The notes beneath the pieces were generated by a model, which was not told where the DNA came from, did no database searches, and saw nothing but the letters and a program-made list of their open reading frames with translations. Made by a program: the position numbers and the translations under genes. 64,000 bases of DNA. It comes from CAYUYM01 sp964449305. GTDB taxonomy: Bacteria; Bacteroidota; Ignavibacteria; SZUA-365; CAYQST01. Every line of letters begins with the position of its first letter. The stretch's first letter is position 1. The stretch is taken from assembly GCA_964449305.1 (NCBI GenBank), contig CAYUYM010000003.1, forward strand, positions 1-64,000. The letters run 5' to 3'. Of this stretch, positions 45,311 through 54,765 are shown one piece after another.

Positions 45311-45406
45311 GGCCAAGTCCTTCGCAATGTTACGATACCCAACCCCGCCAGGTCCGGAAGGAAGCAACGGCCGGTATATGAGCATGTGACGGAGGGTAGC
45401 TTGGCC
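45311..45406 (+). ncRNA. ffs: signal recognition particle RNA, small bacterial type (4.5S)
   Basis: The apical domain has the hallmark CCGCCAGGTCCGGAAGGAAG sequence followed by CAACGG, the SRP54/Ffh binding site. The ends pair as GGCCAAG (45311-45317) with CTTGGCC (45400-45406). The transcript is about 96 nt with no Alu domain and is followed by TTTTCT, which would serve as the terminator tail. It lies in the gap between divergently or convergently oriented protein genes. Confidence 0.96.
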
Positions 45407-45431
45407 TTTTCTATTGCCTTCCAGCGGAACA

Positions 45432-47075
45432 TCAGCGAACGAGAAGCACCCGATGGATCGTGGTGCGATCATCGGCGGACAGGCGCACGAAGTACCACCC
45501 CGCCGGCAGCGTCCCGGCATCGAAGTATCGGCGGTGGGACCCCTTCTCCGCCCGTCCCATGCCGAGCGTCACGACGCACCGGCCAAGGATGTCCTGGATG
45601 TCGAGCTGATAGGTGGAAGGTTCGGTGAATGAGAACTCGATCCACGTTCCCGGTGTGAAGGGGTTGGGATGGACATCCCCGATCTGGGAGATCGGAGCAA
45701 CACTGTGGGAAGACGGCGCCAGTGCCCGCTCACACGTCCCGCTCACGGTGATCAGGCCGTTGCTCGACGATGCGATGGTGCATGCTGTGCCGGCTTCCGG
45801 CGGTGACACCTCAATCTCCGACTTCCCGGATTTCTCGACGTTGCGCGCACGAAACACGGCGGTCAGCAGCAGACCGGGAACGGTGATGGGGGTGACACCG
45901 GACAACGTTATCGCGGCTCCGGTCGCATCGCGCGCCATCGCGACAAGAAAGCCCCGGGTCAATGCGGTGGTGAGCAGAGAATCCAGTGTGACAAGCGTCG
46001 TATCATACCCTAGGTGAAACGCGTAGTGTGCCGACGGCCTCGCCGCGGAGACGCGCGTCAGAAGGATGGGAACGTGGATGCTGTCCGCGGCTTCAACGAT
46101 GTGGTCGCGCTGCATCGCGAGATGCACATACGAAAACGTGGTGGTATCCCGTGGCAGTGTGTAGGACGCCGTGGCGCGCGCTTCGCGCCCACCGGAGTTC
46201 ACCACGATCTCCACCACGTGACGGGATCCATCAAGACAGTCCAGCCGCGATGCATAGCGCAGCTCACAGACACCGGTCGGCAGAAACTGCTGGCTGATGT
46301 TGGCATAGATCTGATCGAGATCCGAGGAGGATGGGGCGGTATAGAATTTCCCTTTGGTCATGGTCGCCATCTGAGTCAGTTCCGCCGTTTCAATGTTGAA
46401 TCCGAGCCCAATGGCATAGACAATGACGTTTTTTGCGACAACGCTGTTCAGCGCCTGCACAAAGCTCCGTGTCGAGCGGTTGTCCGTGCCATCGGTGAGC
46501 ACAATCATGATGCGCTTCTTGGAACGTGTGGCAAGCATGTCCGCTCCATGATACACCGCGTCCCACAGGGCGGTGTTCCCATACGGTGTCAGGGCCTCAA
46601 TCTTCGTGTTCATCAGGATCTTGTCGGATGTCCAGCTCTGATCCTCGGTCCAGGTTTCGCTGAAACTCACCAGGGCGAACTCGTCCGTGCTCTGCATGCG
46701 GGTGACGAAATTCTTCGCTGCCGTCTTCGCATCCTTCAGCGAGTTGGGATAGGGCCATTGTCCCATGCTGGAGCTGCGATCGATCACGAGCAGCACCGAG
46801 AGGTCGTTCCGCGCGGCGGTGTCGAGGCAATACCCCGCAACCGGCTGCTGAATGCGACCATCCTCAAACACGGTGAAATTCCCCACCGTCAGTCCACCCA
46901 CGGCCGTACCGTTTTCGAGAACACGGATCTTCGCGCGAATCTCCGGAAAGGTGTCCGCCGACAGCGTGTCGATGAACAATGATATCTGTGCCTGGGCTGC
47001 CATCTGACAGAGGCAGAGTGCAAGGGCCCATGCGAACAACCCCATCGGTGTCCGGCTCTTCATCATACAACGCAT
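45432..47075 (-). CDS. secreted VWA-domain protein with type IX secretion sorting domain
   Basis: A 547-residue protein with a signal peptide (residues 1-30), a short beta domain, a von Willebrand A domain (~91-270) with the complete MIDAS motif D99-R-S101-S-S103 and LTDGTDNRS, then a beta-sandwich region (~290-450) and a C-terminal Por/T9SS sorting domain (~470-547) beginning VHPNPFTPG and ending AGWYFVRL...HRVLLVR. It should be exported through the type IX system and cell-surface bound or released. It may bind a protein ligand via Mg2+. No T9SS core component gene is in the window. Confidence 0.92.
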   Translation of the reverse strand: MRCMMKSRTPMGLFAWALALCLCQMAAQAQISLFIDTLSADTFPEIRAKIRVLENGTAVGGLTVGNFTVFEDGRIQQPVAGYCLDTAARNDLSVLLVIDRSSSMGQWPYPNSLKDAKTAAKNFVTRMQSTDEFALVSFSETWTEDQSWTSDKILMNTKIEALTPYGNTALWDAVYHGADMLATRSKKRIMIVLTDGTDNRSTRSFVQALNSVVAKNVIVYAIGLGFNIETAELTQMATMTKGKFYTAPSSSDLDQIYANISQQFLPTGVCELRYASRLDCLDGSRHVVEIVVNSGGREARATASYTLPRDTTTFSYVHLAMQRDHIVEAADSIHVPILLTRVSAARPSAHYAFHLGYDTTLVTLDSLLTTALTRGFLVAMARDATGAAITLSGVTPITVPGLLLTAVFRARNVEKSGKSEIEVSPPEAGTACTIASSSNGLITVSGTCERALAPSSHSVAPISQIGDVHPNPFTPGTWIEFSFTEPSTYQLDIQDILGRCVVTLGMGRAEKGSHRRYFDAGTLPAGWYFVRLSADDRTTIHRVLLVR

Positions 47076-47170
47076 GTCGCCTCGGTGCTGTGAAACTCAC
47101 AAAAACTACACTGGATTTTTGAATACTGCAAATGCCACACTTTTGGTCTGCAAGAACTTTCTGTGTACTT

Positions 47171-47199
47171 TTGACGCAGTGTTGCACAGTACATATTCC
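47171..47199 (+). promoter_or_regulatory. probable promoter upstream of the HTH-tail protein gene
   Basis: TTGACG (47171-47176) is followed after 17 bp by TATTCC (47194-47199), with the ATG at 47215. The -35 matches five of six consensus bases, the -10 only three. The surrounding 140 nt are noticeably A/T-richer than the flanking genes, as expected for a promoter region. Confidence 0.45.
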
Positions 47200-47214
47200 C
47201 ACACAACGGAGACC

Positions 47215-47778
47215 ATGATGAAAACCCCTGCCGAACTCAAAGAGTCGCTCGAGACAATCGAGAAGACGCTGTCACTTCGCCAGATTTCTCTCCGGAGCGG
47301 TATCAACTATATCACGCTTCGGAACATCAAGTTTGGCAAGTCGAAAAAGGTGACCGACCGCATCTATGAACACCTTCAGGCGTTCATAGATGATTTCAAG
47401 CCGGAGGAGGTTACTGGCACAAAGCGGGGCCGCAAGCCGAAGGCCCCTGTTGCCGCGGTGGCGCCGGCGACGGAACCCGTTATCGCCGCGATCGCCGAAA
47501 CACCGGCACCGAAAGCGGAAGCCAAAACCAGAAAGCCTCGTGCAGCCGCGACGACCGGGAAGGCGAAGGCTCCGCGCCGGAAAAAGGCCCAGCCAAAGAC
47601 CACCATCAAACCCGCCGACGTGCCGCCGACACACGAACCCGCCGCGTCGGAACCGCTGTCCTTCATCACGGGCAATGACCTCAGGGAGGAACTGCGCAGG
47701 ACGGAGGCGCGCCTGATCTATCTCCGCTCCCTGGAAAAGGCGGAAAAGGAATACCTTTCCGCACTCGGCAAGAAGTGA
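47215..47778 (+). CDS. small HTH protein with Ala/Lys/Pro-rich histone-like tail
   Basis: A 187-residue basic protein. Residues ~1-62 look like a compact helix-turn-helix domain (LSLRQISLRSGINYITLRNI region). Residues ~68-140 form a low-complexity linker with KRGRKPKAP, TRKPRAAA and PRRKKAQPK motifs resembling AT-hook or histone H1-like tails. A C-terminal helix (~160-187, LREELRRTEARLIYLRSLE) could dimerise. It is probably a DNA-binding or nucleoid-associated protein. It is followed 67 nt later by clpX. I do not recognise a named family. Confidence 0.8.
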   Translation: MMKTPAELKESLETIEKTLSLRQISLRSGINYITLRNIKFGKSKKVTDRIYEHLQAFIDDFKPEEVTGTKRGRKPKAPVAAVAPATEPVIAAIAETPAPKAEAKTRKPRAAATTGKAKAPRRKKAQPKTTIKPADVPPTHEPAASEPLSFITGNDLREELRRTEARLIYLRSLEKAEKEYLSALGKK

Positions 47779-47845
47779 TACTGGGCGGGGATGGTTTCAT
47801 CCCCGCTTCCCGTTTCTCTCATCACGTCAGTCCCCATGTGAACCC

Positions 47846-49096
47846 ATGCCCACGAAAAAACCCGAATTGACCTGCTCCTTCTGCGGCCGTCCCTCCAAGG
47901 ATGTGCAGTCCATGATCGCCGGTCCGGAGGCCTACATCTGCAATTACTGCGTGATGACCTCCCTGGATATCCTCAAACAGAACATCCCCGCTGTTCCGAC
48001 TACAAGGGATCCGGAACGCAGATCCCTGACACCGATCCAACTCAAGGAAAAACTCGATGAGTTCGTCATCGGCCAGGATACCGCCAAACGCTCGCTGGCC
48101 GTTGCGGTATACAACCACTACAAACGCATCGACTCCCGCCTCGAGGTGTCAACCGATGATGTCGAGATTGAAAAGAGCAACATCCTTCTCATCGGACCGA
48201 CAGGCACGGGGAAGACGCTCCTGGCACAGACGCTCGCCCGCGTGCTCGACGTCCCCTTCGCCATCGCGGATGCGACCACGCTGACCGAGGCGGGCTACGT
48301 GGGCGATGATGTGGAATCCATCCTCGTGCACCTGCTGCAGAACGCGGATTTCAACGTGCAGCGTGCCGAACGCGGCATCGTCTACATTGACGAGATCGAC
48401 AAGATCGCACGCAAATCCGAGAATGTGTCCATCACACGCGATGTCTCCGGTGAGGGCGTCCAGCAGGCCCTGCTGAAGATCCTCGAGGGGTCCACCGTCG
48501 GCGTCCCACCAAAGGGCGGGCGCAAGCACCCGGAACAACCCCTCATCTCCATCAATACCAAGGACATCCTCTTCATCTGTGGAGGGGCCTTCGAGGGCTT
48601 GGATGGCATCGTCCAGCGCCGCATCGGGAAGAATCCCGTGGGGTTCGGTGCCGATGTCCACAGTGGCGTTCTCAACGAGTCGGATTTTGCGATGCTGCAG
48701 GTGGAACCCGACGATCTGCTCGCTTTCGGCCTCATCCCCGAACTGATCGGGCGCCTCCCCGTCACCGCCGTCCTCCATCCCATCTCTCGTGAGGCGATGC
48801 GTTCCATTCTCACGGAGCCGAAGAACGCCCTCATCAAGCAGTACAAGAAACTCTTCGCCATGGAAGGCGTGTCCCTCGAATTCGAACACGACGCCCTCGA
48901 TGCCTTCGTGGATCGTGCGATGAAACGTGGCACAGGCGCACGGGCGCTGCGCTCCATCATCGAGAAGACAATGCTCGACATCATGTATCATCTCCCATCA
49001 CACACCGACCTCGTGCGATGCTTCATCACCCGTGACGTGGTTGAACACAACGCGGAACCCCGCTACACGTATCGCGAGCAAAAGAAAAGCGCCTGA
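47846..49096 (+). CDS. clpX: ATP-dependent Clp protease ATP-binding subunit ClpX
   Basis: A 416-residue AAA+ unfoldase that feeds substrates to ClpP. The N-terminal zinc-binding domain has cysteines C10, C13, C32 and C35. The ATPase core carries Walker A GPTGTGKTLLAQ, the pore-loop GYVGDD, Walker B VYIDEIDKI, and a GARALRSI sensor-2 block near the end. No clpP gene is adjacent. uvrB follows about 115 nt downstream on the same strand. Confidence 0.98.
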   Translation: MPTKKPELTCSFCGRPSKDVQSMIAGPEAYICNYCVMTSLDILKQNIPAVPTTRDPERRSLTPIQLKEKLDEFVIGQDTAKRSLAVAVYNHYKRIDSRLEVSTDDVEIEKSNILLIGPTGTGKTLLAQTLARVLDVPFAIADATTLTEAGYVGDDVESILVHLLQNADFNVQRAERGIVYIDEIDKIARKSENVSITRDVSGEGVQQALLKILEGSTVGVPPKGGRKHPEQPLISINTKDILFICGGAFEGLDGIVQRRIGKNPVGFGADVHSGVLNESDFAMLQVEPDDLLAFGLIPELIGRLPVTAVLHPISREAMRSILTEPKNALIKQYKKLFAMEGVSLEFEHDALDAFVDRAMKRGTGARALRSIIEKTMLDIMYHLPSHTDLVRCFITRDVVEHNAEPRYTYREQKKSA

Positions 49097-49212
49097 GTCG
49101 ATGCCGAATCACCTCCCCGGGTCCGGACTGCGATGGAGTGTCCGGACCCATTGCGTTGTTCCTCCATCCCGATCCAAATGCCTGTCTTGTCATCGAACCG
49201 AAGGACCATCGC

Positions 49213-51249
49213 ATGTCACTCTTCACACTCGCATCCGACTACTCCCCGACAGGTGACCAGCCTGAGGCCATACGCCAGCTCACCGAGGGCGTGCTCCGCG
49301 GTGACAGGTATCAAACATTGCTTGGCGTGACAGGAAGCGGGAAGACCTTCACGGTGTCCAATGTGATACAACGCGTGGAGCGGCCCACCCTTGTCATTTC
49401 GCACAACAAAACCCTCGCGGCGCAGTTGTATGGCGAGTTGAAAGGATACTTCCCCGAAAACGCCGTCGAGTTCTTCATTTCCTACTACGACTACTATCAA
49501 CCGGAAGCCTATCTCCCCAGCACGGACACCTACATCGAAAAGGACATGTCCATCAACAATGAGATCGACCGCCTACGGCTGCGTGCGACTTCCGCACTGG
49601 TCGAGGGTCGTCGCGATGTGATCATCGTCGCCTCTGTCTCCTGCATCTACGGCATCGGCTCCAAGGACCAGTATGCGCGCCAACTCCTCACCATCCGCAC
49701 CGGGCAGGCCTTCGAGCGAAACGATTTCCTGCGCAAGTTGACGGAGATTCACTATGTGCGGAACGATGTGGAATTCACTCGCGGCACCTTCCGTGTCCGG
49801 GGCGACAGTGTGGACATCGTCCAGGCCTTCGAGGAGAACGATGCGATTCGGGTGGAGTTTTTTGGTGACGACATTGATTCCATCGCGCTGTTCGATCGTG
49901 TCACGGGAAAGATCCGGGAACGTGTGACGGAACTGACCATCTTCCCCGCACGTCACTTCCTCACGTCGGAGGAGGATCTGCAACGAGCCATCGGGAACAT
50001 CGAGGAGGAACTCGAAGCACGCCTGCGATATTTTCGCGAGTGCGGCAAGCTTCTCGAGGCTCAGCGCCTCGAACAGCGGACACGTTACGACATCGAGATG
50101 ATGCGCGAAATCGGGTATTGCTCGGGCATTGAAAACTACTCGCGCCATCTTGCGTTTCGCGAGGCAGGCGACCGCCCCGAATGCCTCCTCGACTATTTCC
50201 CCGACGACTTCCTCATGATCATCGATGAATCACACCAGACGCTGCCACAGGTGCGTGCAATGTACAACGGGGATCGCATGCGCAAGGAGGTGCTGGTGGA
50301 ACACGGGTTCCGCCTGCCCTCGGCCATGGACAACCGGCCGCAGACCTTCGCCGAGTTCGAGTCCATGATCCACCAGTGCATCTTCGTGAGCGCCACCCCC
50401 GGCCCCTACGAGCTGGCGAAATGCGCTGGTGTCATCGTTGAACAGCTCATCAGGCCCACAGGCCTGCTTGACCCCCCCGTGGATGTCCGGCCAAAACTGA
50501 ACCAGATCGACGACCTCATCGCCGAGATCCGCGAACGGGCCGATCGGCAGGAGCGAGTGCTCGTGACCACACTCACCAAACGCATGTCGGAGGATCTGAC
50601 CGAGTATCTGGAAAACATCGGCATACGTGTCCGCTATCTGCACTCCGACATCGAATCACTGGATCGAATGGAGATCCTGCGTGACCTGCGATTGGGAAGC
50701 TTCGATGTCCTTGTCGGTGTCAATCTTCTCCGTGAGGGTCTTGATCTTCCAGAGGTTTCCCTGGTCGCCATCCTCGATGCCGACAAGGAGGGCTTTCTGC
50801 GCAGTGAGAGCGCCATCATGCAGATATCGGGGCGGACAGCGCGCAATGCCGACGGGCGGGTCATCATGTATGCCGATCGCATCACGGATTCGATGCAACG
50901 CGTCATCGATGAAACCGTGCGACGCCGCGCACTGCAGATCCAGTACAACACTGATCATGGCATCAGCCCGACGACAATCCAGAAATCACGCGATGAAATC
51001 CTTCATTCCACGGCAATTGCTGATCTCAAATCACGGAACGAAGAGAACGTCAACGCCCGAAAGGGGACACGTGCTGTGGCGGAACCGGTTCTCAGATACA
51101 TGACGCCCGAGCAACGCACCGAGCTGCTGTCGCAGTTGCGCGACGAAATGCTGCAGGCGGCGAAGAATCTCGATTTCGAGCGGGCGGCCCAACTCCGAGA
51201 TGAGATTGCGCGCATCGAGAACGGCGCACAGCAGGGAACGAAACGGTGA
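49213..51249 (+). CDS. uvrB: UvrABC system protein B
   Basis: A 678-residue nucleotide-excision repair helicase-like protein that verifies damage and loads UvrC. It shows Walker A GVTGSGKT (38-45), the damage-probing beta-hairpin region YYDYYQPEAY (~91-100), the DESHQ box, later helicase motifs (SATPGPYE, GVNLLREGLDLPEV, QISGRTARN) and a C-terminal UVR domain (~635-670) that contacts UvrC. The start at 49213 gives the canonical N-terminus; the ATG at 49138 would add 25 unconserved residues. Confidence 0.98.
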   Translation: MSLFTLASDYSPTGDQPEAIRQLTEGVLRGDRYQTLLGVTGSGKTFTVSNVIQRVERPTLVISHNKTLAAQLYGELKGYFPENAVEFFISYYDYYQPEAYLPSTDTYIEKDMSINNEIDRLRLRATSALVEGRRDVIIVASVSCIYGIGSKDQYARQLLTIRTGQAFERNDFLRKLTEIHYVRNDVEFTRGTFRVRGDSVDIVQAFEENDAIRVEFFGDDIDSIALFDRVTGKIRERVTELTIFPARHFLTSEEDLQRAIGNIEEELEARLRYFRECGKLLEAQRLEQRTRYDIEMMREIGYCSGIENYSRHLAFREAGDRPECLLDYFPDDFLMIIDESHQTLPQVRAMYNGDRMRKEVLVEHGFRLPSAMDNRPQTFAEFESMIHQCIFVSATPGPYELAKCAGVIVEQLIRPTGLLDPPVDVRPKLNQIDDLIAEIRERADRQERVLVTTLTKRMSEDLTEYLENIGIRVRYLHSDIESLDRMEILRDLRLGSFDVLVGVNLLREGLDLPEVSLVAILDADKEGFLRSESAIMQISGRTARNADGRVIMYADRITDSMQRVIDETVRRRALQIQYNTDHGISPTTIQKSRDEILHSTAIADLKSRNEENVNARKGTRAVAEPVLRYMTPEQRTELLSQLRDEMLQAAKNLDFERAAQLRDEIARIENGAQQGTKR

Positions 51250-51279
51250 CGTGATGAAGCGTACGAGGTGACCAGACTG

Positions 51280-52125
51280 TCACTGCGAGAGAAGCACCAG
51301 TGCAACAACAGCGAGTCCGAGAAACACGTAGTGCACCGGTTGCGGCTTTTCCCGCCACAGCACAAAGGAGGTCACTGCCGTGACAAGGATGACACCGATG
51401 GCGTTGGCGGGATAGACAATGATGCCAGGAAGGCTGTGGATCGCCTTCATGATGAAAAGCGATGATGCGAAGTTGAGCAGTCCGATACCGGTTCCATATC
51501 CCAGCATGCTCAATGTCGGCGTATGACGCCCCTTCAGTGCCATGCCGATGGCGGTGATCATGGCCGTGGGAAATACCACGGCAAGGAAGTGGGCTTCATT
51601 CTCCAGCGGAAAACACTCGCGCTGCACCTTGAGTATAACCCCGATCATCCCGAAACAGATGAACAGGAGAAATCCCCAGGCGATGTCACGGCGGAAGAAT
51701 GATGTGAGCTCGCTCCACCGTGGAATCGCCCCGCCAGCGAAGGGAAGCGCGCTGAATGCGACCACGAGGCCGACAACCTGCAGCTTGGTGGGAGCCTCGG
51801 CAAAAACCACGATCGAGGCAATGGTCGGCAACACGGAGGACAGACGCATCAGCGATACCGGAATGATCACACCGAGTCGTCGGATGGCCTCCGCCATGAT
51901 GAAGAATGTGCCGATGAACAGCACACCTGTCGCAACACCCATGGCCGGGAGAATGGGACCATCCCGAAGCGGGAGCACCCAACCTCCGGTGATGAAGGCC
52001 AGCACCGATGCGGTGAGGTAGTTCGCCGCAAACACCCATGGCAGACGGATGTGGCGCCTGTCAACCGCCTTGAGAAGCTGGGCGACACCGACAGAGCACA
52101 GGATTGCGAGAAGAAGATGCATCAT
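51280..52125 (-). CDS. EamA/DMT-family transporter
   Basis: A 281-residue integral membrane protein with about ten TM helices, forming two EamA-like halves of five. It belongs to the drug/metabolite transporter superfamily; the substrate cannot be inferred. The ORF begins MMHLLLAILCSVG and ends in a hydrophobic helix LAVVALVLLS. It converges with uvrB and follows the deacylase gene by 28 nt on the same strand, so the two may share a transcript. Confidence 0.85.
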   Translation of the reverse strand: MMHLLLAILCSVGVAQLLKAVDRRHIRLPWVFAANYLTASVLAFITGGWVLPLRDGPILPAMGVATGVLFIGTFFIMAEAIRRLGVIIPVSLMRLSSVLPTIASIVVFAEAPTKLQVVGLVVAFSALPFAGGAIPRWSELTSFFRRDIAWGFLLFICFGMIGVILKVQRECFPLENEAHFLAVVFPTAMITAIGMALKGRHTPTLSMLGYGTGIGLLNFASSLFIMKAIHSLPGIIVYPANAIGVILVTAVTSFVLWREKPQPVHYVFLGLAVVALVLLSQ

Positions 52126-52153
52126 GGGCGTTGACCGTGTCTGGCAGTGATCA

Positions 52154-52621
52154 TCATATCAGATCGGCGAATTCAGCCTGGGCGGCAGAGCAGAGATCTG
52201 CCGGTGCGATATGCAATTGAAGACCCCGTATCCCGGCACTGACGAAAATTTTGTCGAACAATTGCGCCGTTTCATCAATGTAGGTGGGATAGTGTTTCTT
52301 CATGCCCACGGGTGAACACCCGCCGCGGACGTACCCTGTCAGCCCCAGCAGATCACGCGTCTTCACCATCTCCACGCGCTTGTTCCCGGATGCCTGAGCC
52401 GCCTTCTTCAACTGCAGCTCCGCATTTCCAGGAATGCAGAAGACCACGATTCCGGTCTTGTCCCCTTCCGCGACGAGTGTCTTGAACACCTCTTCGGGCG
52501 ATGCATCGATTTTCGCTGCCACCGATATCGCATCAAGCTCATCCTCGTTGACCACGTAGTGTCGGACGTCATGCGGGAGCTGCAGGGATTCCAAAATTCG
52601 GACTGCGTTGGTTTTCAACAC
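52154..52621 (-). CDS. ybaK: YbaK/EbsC-family Cys-tRNA(Pro) deacylase
   Basis: A 155-residue trans-editing domain protein that hydrolyses mischarged Cys-tRNA(Pro). Family-type features include an N-terminal NAVRILE helix, the EEVFKTLV segment with the conserved Lys, the GKT-like stretch and the GGCSPVGMKK loop with the catalytic-region Gly and Ser. No ATG start fits. A GTG at 52621 or TTG at 52618 follows AGGAAGG on the minus strand and gives the normal family N-terminus; the ATG at 52690 would add an unlikely extension. Confidence 0.88.
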   Translation of the reverse strand: MLKTNAVRILESLQLPHDVRHYVVNEDELDAISVAAKIDASPEEVFKTLVAEGDKTGIVVFCIPGNAELQLKKAAQASGNKRVEMVKTRDLLGLTGYVRGGCSPVGMKKHYPTYIDETAQLFDKIFVSAGIRGLQLHIAPADLCSAAQAEFADLI

Positions 52622-52741
52622 GATGACCTTCCTGGTGAATGGTTGCCATGAAAAAACCGATCCGCAGATGCCATCACCGTCATGCGACATGATGACATCC
52701 GCGGCATCCGGACATTGACACGCTTCAGATCAGATGGCGTC

Positions 52742-53287
52742 TCAGCGAAAATACCGTGCGAGCAACCCCTTGAACGCGGCGCCATGGCGGGCTTCATCTT
52801 TACACATCTCATGAACAGTGTCATGAATGGCCTCGAGACCCAGATCGCGCGCCTTCTCTGCGAGCATGAGCTTGCCCTTGCACGCACCAGCCTCTGCGTC
52901 GGCACGGAGTTGCAGGTTCTTTCTGGTGTCGGCATGCACCACCTCGCCAAGCAATTCAGCGAAACGTGCAGCGTGATCGGCCTCCTCGTAGGCGATGCGC
53001 TTGTAGGCTTCGGCCACTTCGGGAAGACCTTCGCGATCTGCCTGGCGGCTCATTGCGAGATACATGCCAACCTCGGTGCATTCACCAACAAAATTCGCAC
53101 GCAGGCCCTCAACGATTTCAGGGTCGACGCCCGCAGCGATTCCGATCCTGTGTTCATCCGCCCAGGTGGTCTCTTCCACCTGCTCGTAGAATTTGTCCGC
53201 CATTGCGCCACAAATGGGACAAGAATCGGGTGCATGATCACCCTTGTGCACATACCCGCACACGGAACAGACATACGCTTTTTGCAT
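52742..53287 (-). CDS. reverse rubrerythrin (peroxide-detoxifying non-haem iron protein)
   Basis: A 181-residue protein with an N-terminal rubredoxin-like FeCys4 site (C7, C10, C23, C26) followed by a ferritin-like four-helix domain carrying di-iron ligands in GECTE, EEADH and DEARH. The order, rubredoxin first, marks it as the reverse type, which reduces hydrogen peroxide in anaerobes and microaerophiles. The start at 53287 is the natural one; the upstream ATG at 53329 is not needed. It is the last clear gene before the repeat region. Confidence 0.95.
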   Translation of the reverse strand: MQKAYVCSVCGYVHKGDHAPDSCPICGAMADKFYEQVEETTWADEHRIGIAAGVDPEIVEGLRANFVGECTEVGMYLAMSRQADREGLPEVAEAYKRIAYEEADHAARFAELLGEVVHADTRKNLQLRADAEAGACKGKLMLAEKARDLGLEAIHDTVHEMCKDEARHGAAFKGLLARYFR

Positions 53288-53362
53288 GGAATCACCATTG
53301 AGTGTAAGTGGAAAGGAGTCGCCACGCAAAGAAACATGTTTCTGCCATTATTCAAAATGCCC

Positions 53363-54019
53363 GGGCCGGCGGCCGATCCTGAAGCTCGGGGAACGACCGC
53401 CTCAGCGCGCCTCGCTACTCACGCCGCCCGGAATCCTTTCTGTGTTCCTGTCTCCGTTGCATCCGTTCTTTCCTGCACAATGCGGGGGATTCGCCTGTCC
53501 ATGCCTTCTCTCTCCGCGTCCGCGGTGTCAGATCCGGGCCGGCGGCCGATCCTGAAGCTCGGGGAACGACCGCCTCAGCGCGCCTCGCNNNNNNNNNNNN
53601 NNNNNNNNNNNNNNNNNNNNNNNNNNNNNNNNNNNNNNNNNNNNNNNNNNNNNNNNNNNNNNNNNNNNNNNNNNNNNNNNNNNNNNNNCCGCGTCCGCGG
53701 TGTCAGATCCGGGCCGGCGGCCGATCCTGAAGCTCGGGGAACGGCCGCCTCAGCGCGCCTCGCTACTCACGCCGCCCGGAATCCTTTCTGTGTTCCTGTC
53801 TCCGTTGCATCCGTTCTTTCCTGCACAATGCGGGGGATTCGCCTGTCCATGCCTTCTCTCTCCGCGTCCGCGGTGTCAGATCCGGGCCGGCGGCCGATCC
53901 TGAAGCTCGGGGAACGGCCGCCTCAGCGCGCCTCGCTACTCACGCCGCCCGAAATCCTTTCTGTGTTCCTGTCTCCGTTGCATCCGTTCTTTCCTGCGCA
54001 ATGCGGGGGATTCGCCTGT
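53363..54019. repeat. 173-bp GC-rich tandem repeat array (at least four copies, interrupted by an assembly gap)
   Basis: Units start at 53363, 53536, 53711 and 53884. The spacing is exactly 173 bp between copies 1-2 and 3-4, and copies are nearly identical (for example A/G at the CGaCCGCC position and one change in the last copy). Each contains an inverted repeat GGCGGCCG/CGGCCGCC (53716-53723 with 53742-53749 in copy 3; one mismatch in copies 1 and 2) and a CCGCG-TC-CGCGG palindrome. The period is not a multiple of three, so it does not encode a protein repeat. The last copy decays after about 135 bp. The real copy number is unknown because of the N run. Confidence 0.92.
53589..53688. other. 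100-N assembly gap
   Basis: Exactly 100 N bases interrupt copy 2 of the tandem repeat. This is the usual arbitrary scaffold gap size, so the missing length and number of repeat copies are undetermined. Confidence 0.99.
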
Positions 54020-54541
54020 CGCGTTCATGATGGTGACGACATCCGTTCATCGCGCTCAGGTGCGTGCCGACCGGGATGAGCCCTGGTCTCCTGATGCCGA
54101 CCGTCTGGTGGCATGTTCGTTCAATTGGTCCAAAAGAAAGGCGTGATCAGCACACTTCGGAGTGTCATTGCTTCTCACGCTTGAATTTGCATCTGACTAT
54201 ACTCCCCAAGGATTCCGAATATCGGAGAATGGATGGGGAGTCCCCTTGGGCAATAACCCGGCCAGGAATGCGGTCGTATCCCGCAGCTTACAGATACAAC
54301 CGCCAATGCGCCTCGCTTACCGCATTGCCTGGCACCAGGGTTTTGTCCCTAAGATCCTGTCAAACGGAGACATGATCGCCTCCAGCCATCGACCATCCGA
54401 GACGCACGACATCCATCCACCGACGCTTCCGGAGATGCGGAAATCGCTTGTGGTATTGGTGGTCTTCATCATGGTGTCGCACTCAATCGGTGGTGGAACT
54501 GGCTTTGACTTTACAGCGAAACTTGTCGGTTTGACAGGATT

Positions 54542-54598
54542 GATGCAACTCATGGAGGTTAGCAAATGGTATACATTTGGGTTACAAAATGGTTACAC
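54542..54598. repeat. diverged ~56-bp direct repeat, copy A
   Basis: This copy shares GATGCAA, GGTTAGC, AATGGTATACA and GGTTACAAAA blocks, in the same order and spacing, with copy B at 55002-55057. Read in one frame both copies would encode MQ-x4-VS-x-WYT-x2-LQ, so they may be remnants of the same short coding or mobile sequence. Confidence 0.65.
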
Positions 54599-54674
54599 AT
54601 ATCCGCAACTCACGCTAATTCAACATCTTACCTTGCGTCAACGGAAAACACCCCTGGATGGAGGGCCAGGGAGC

Positions 54675-54702
54675 AGGTGCAGCACCCATCTTTGCTGCAC
54701 CT
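54675..54702. other. hairpin with 10-bp perfect stem
   Basis: AGGTGCAGCA (54675-54684) and TGCTGCACCT (54693-54702) are perfect inverted repeats around an 8-nt loop. No T-run follows, so it is not a clear terminator. Confidence 0.55.
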
Positions 54703-54740
54703 CCCCCACCTGCGTTCATGCACCCTGGCCTTTCGTTTGT

Positions 54741-54765
54741 GCGGGATCTCCAGGTCAGATCCCGC
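54741..54765. other. hairpin with 9-bp perfect stem
   Basis: GCGGGATCT (54741-54749) and AGATCCCGC (54757-54765) pair perfectly across a 7-nt loop; only TTT follows, so termination is possible but weak. It lies 38 nt after the preceding hairpin. Confidence 0.5.

Noticed and set aside
53363..54019. CRISPR array
   Set aside because: The units are 173 bp and contiguous, with no short repeat and variable spacer pattern, and no cas gene is nearby.
52682..54079. 465-codon frame running through the rubrerythrin gene, the repeats and the N run
   Set aside because: It crosses undefined bases and is antisense to a clear gene. The repeat period of 173 bp is not a multiple of three.
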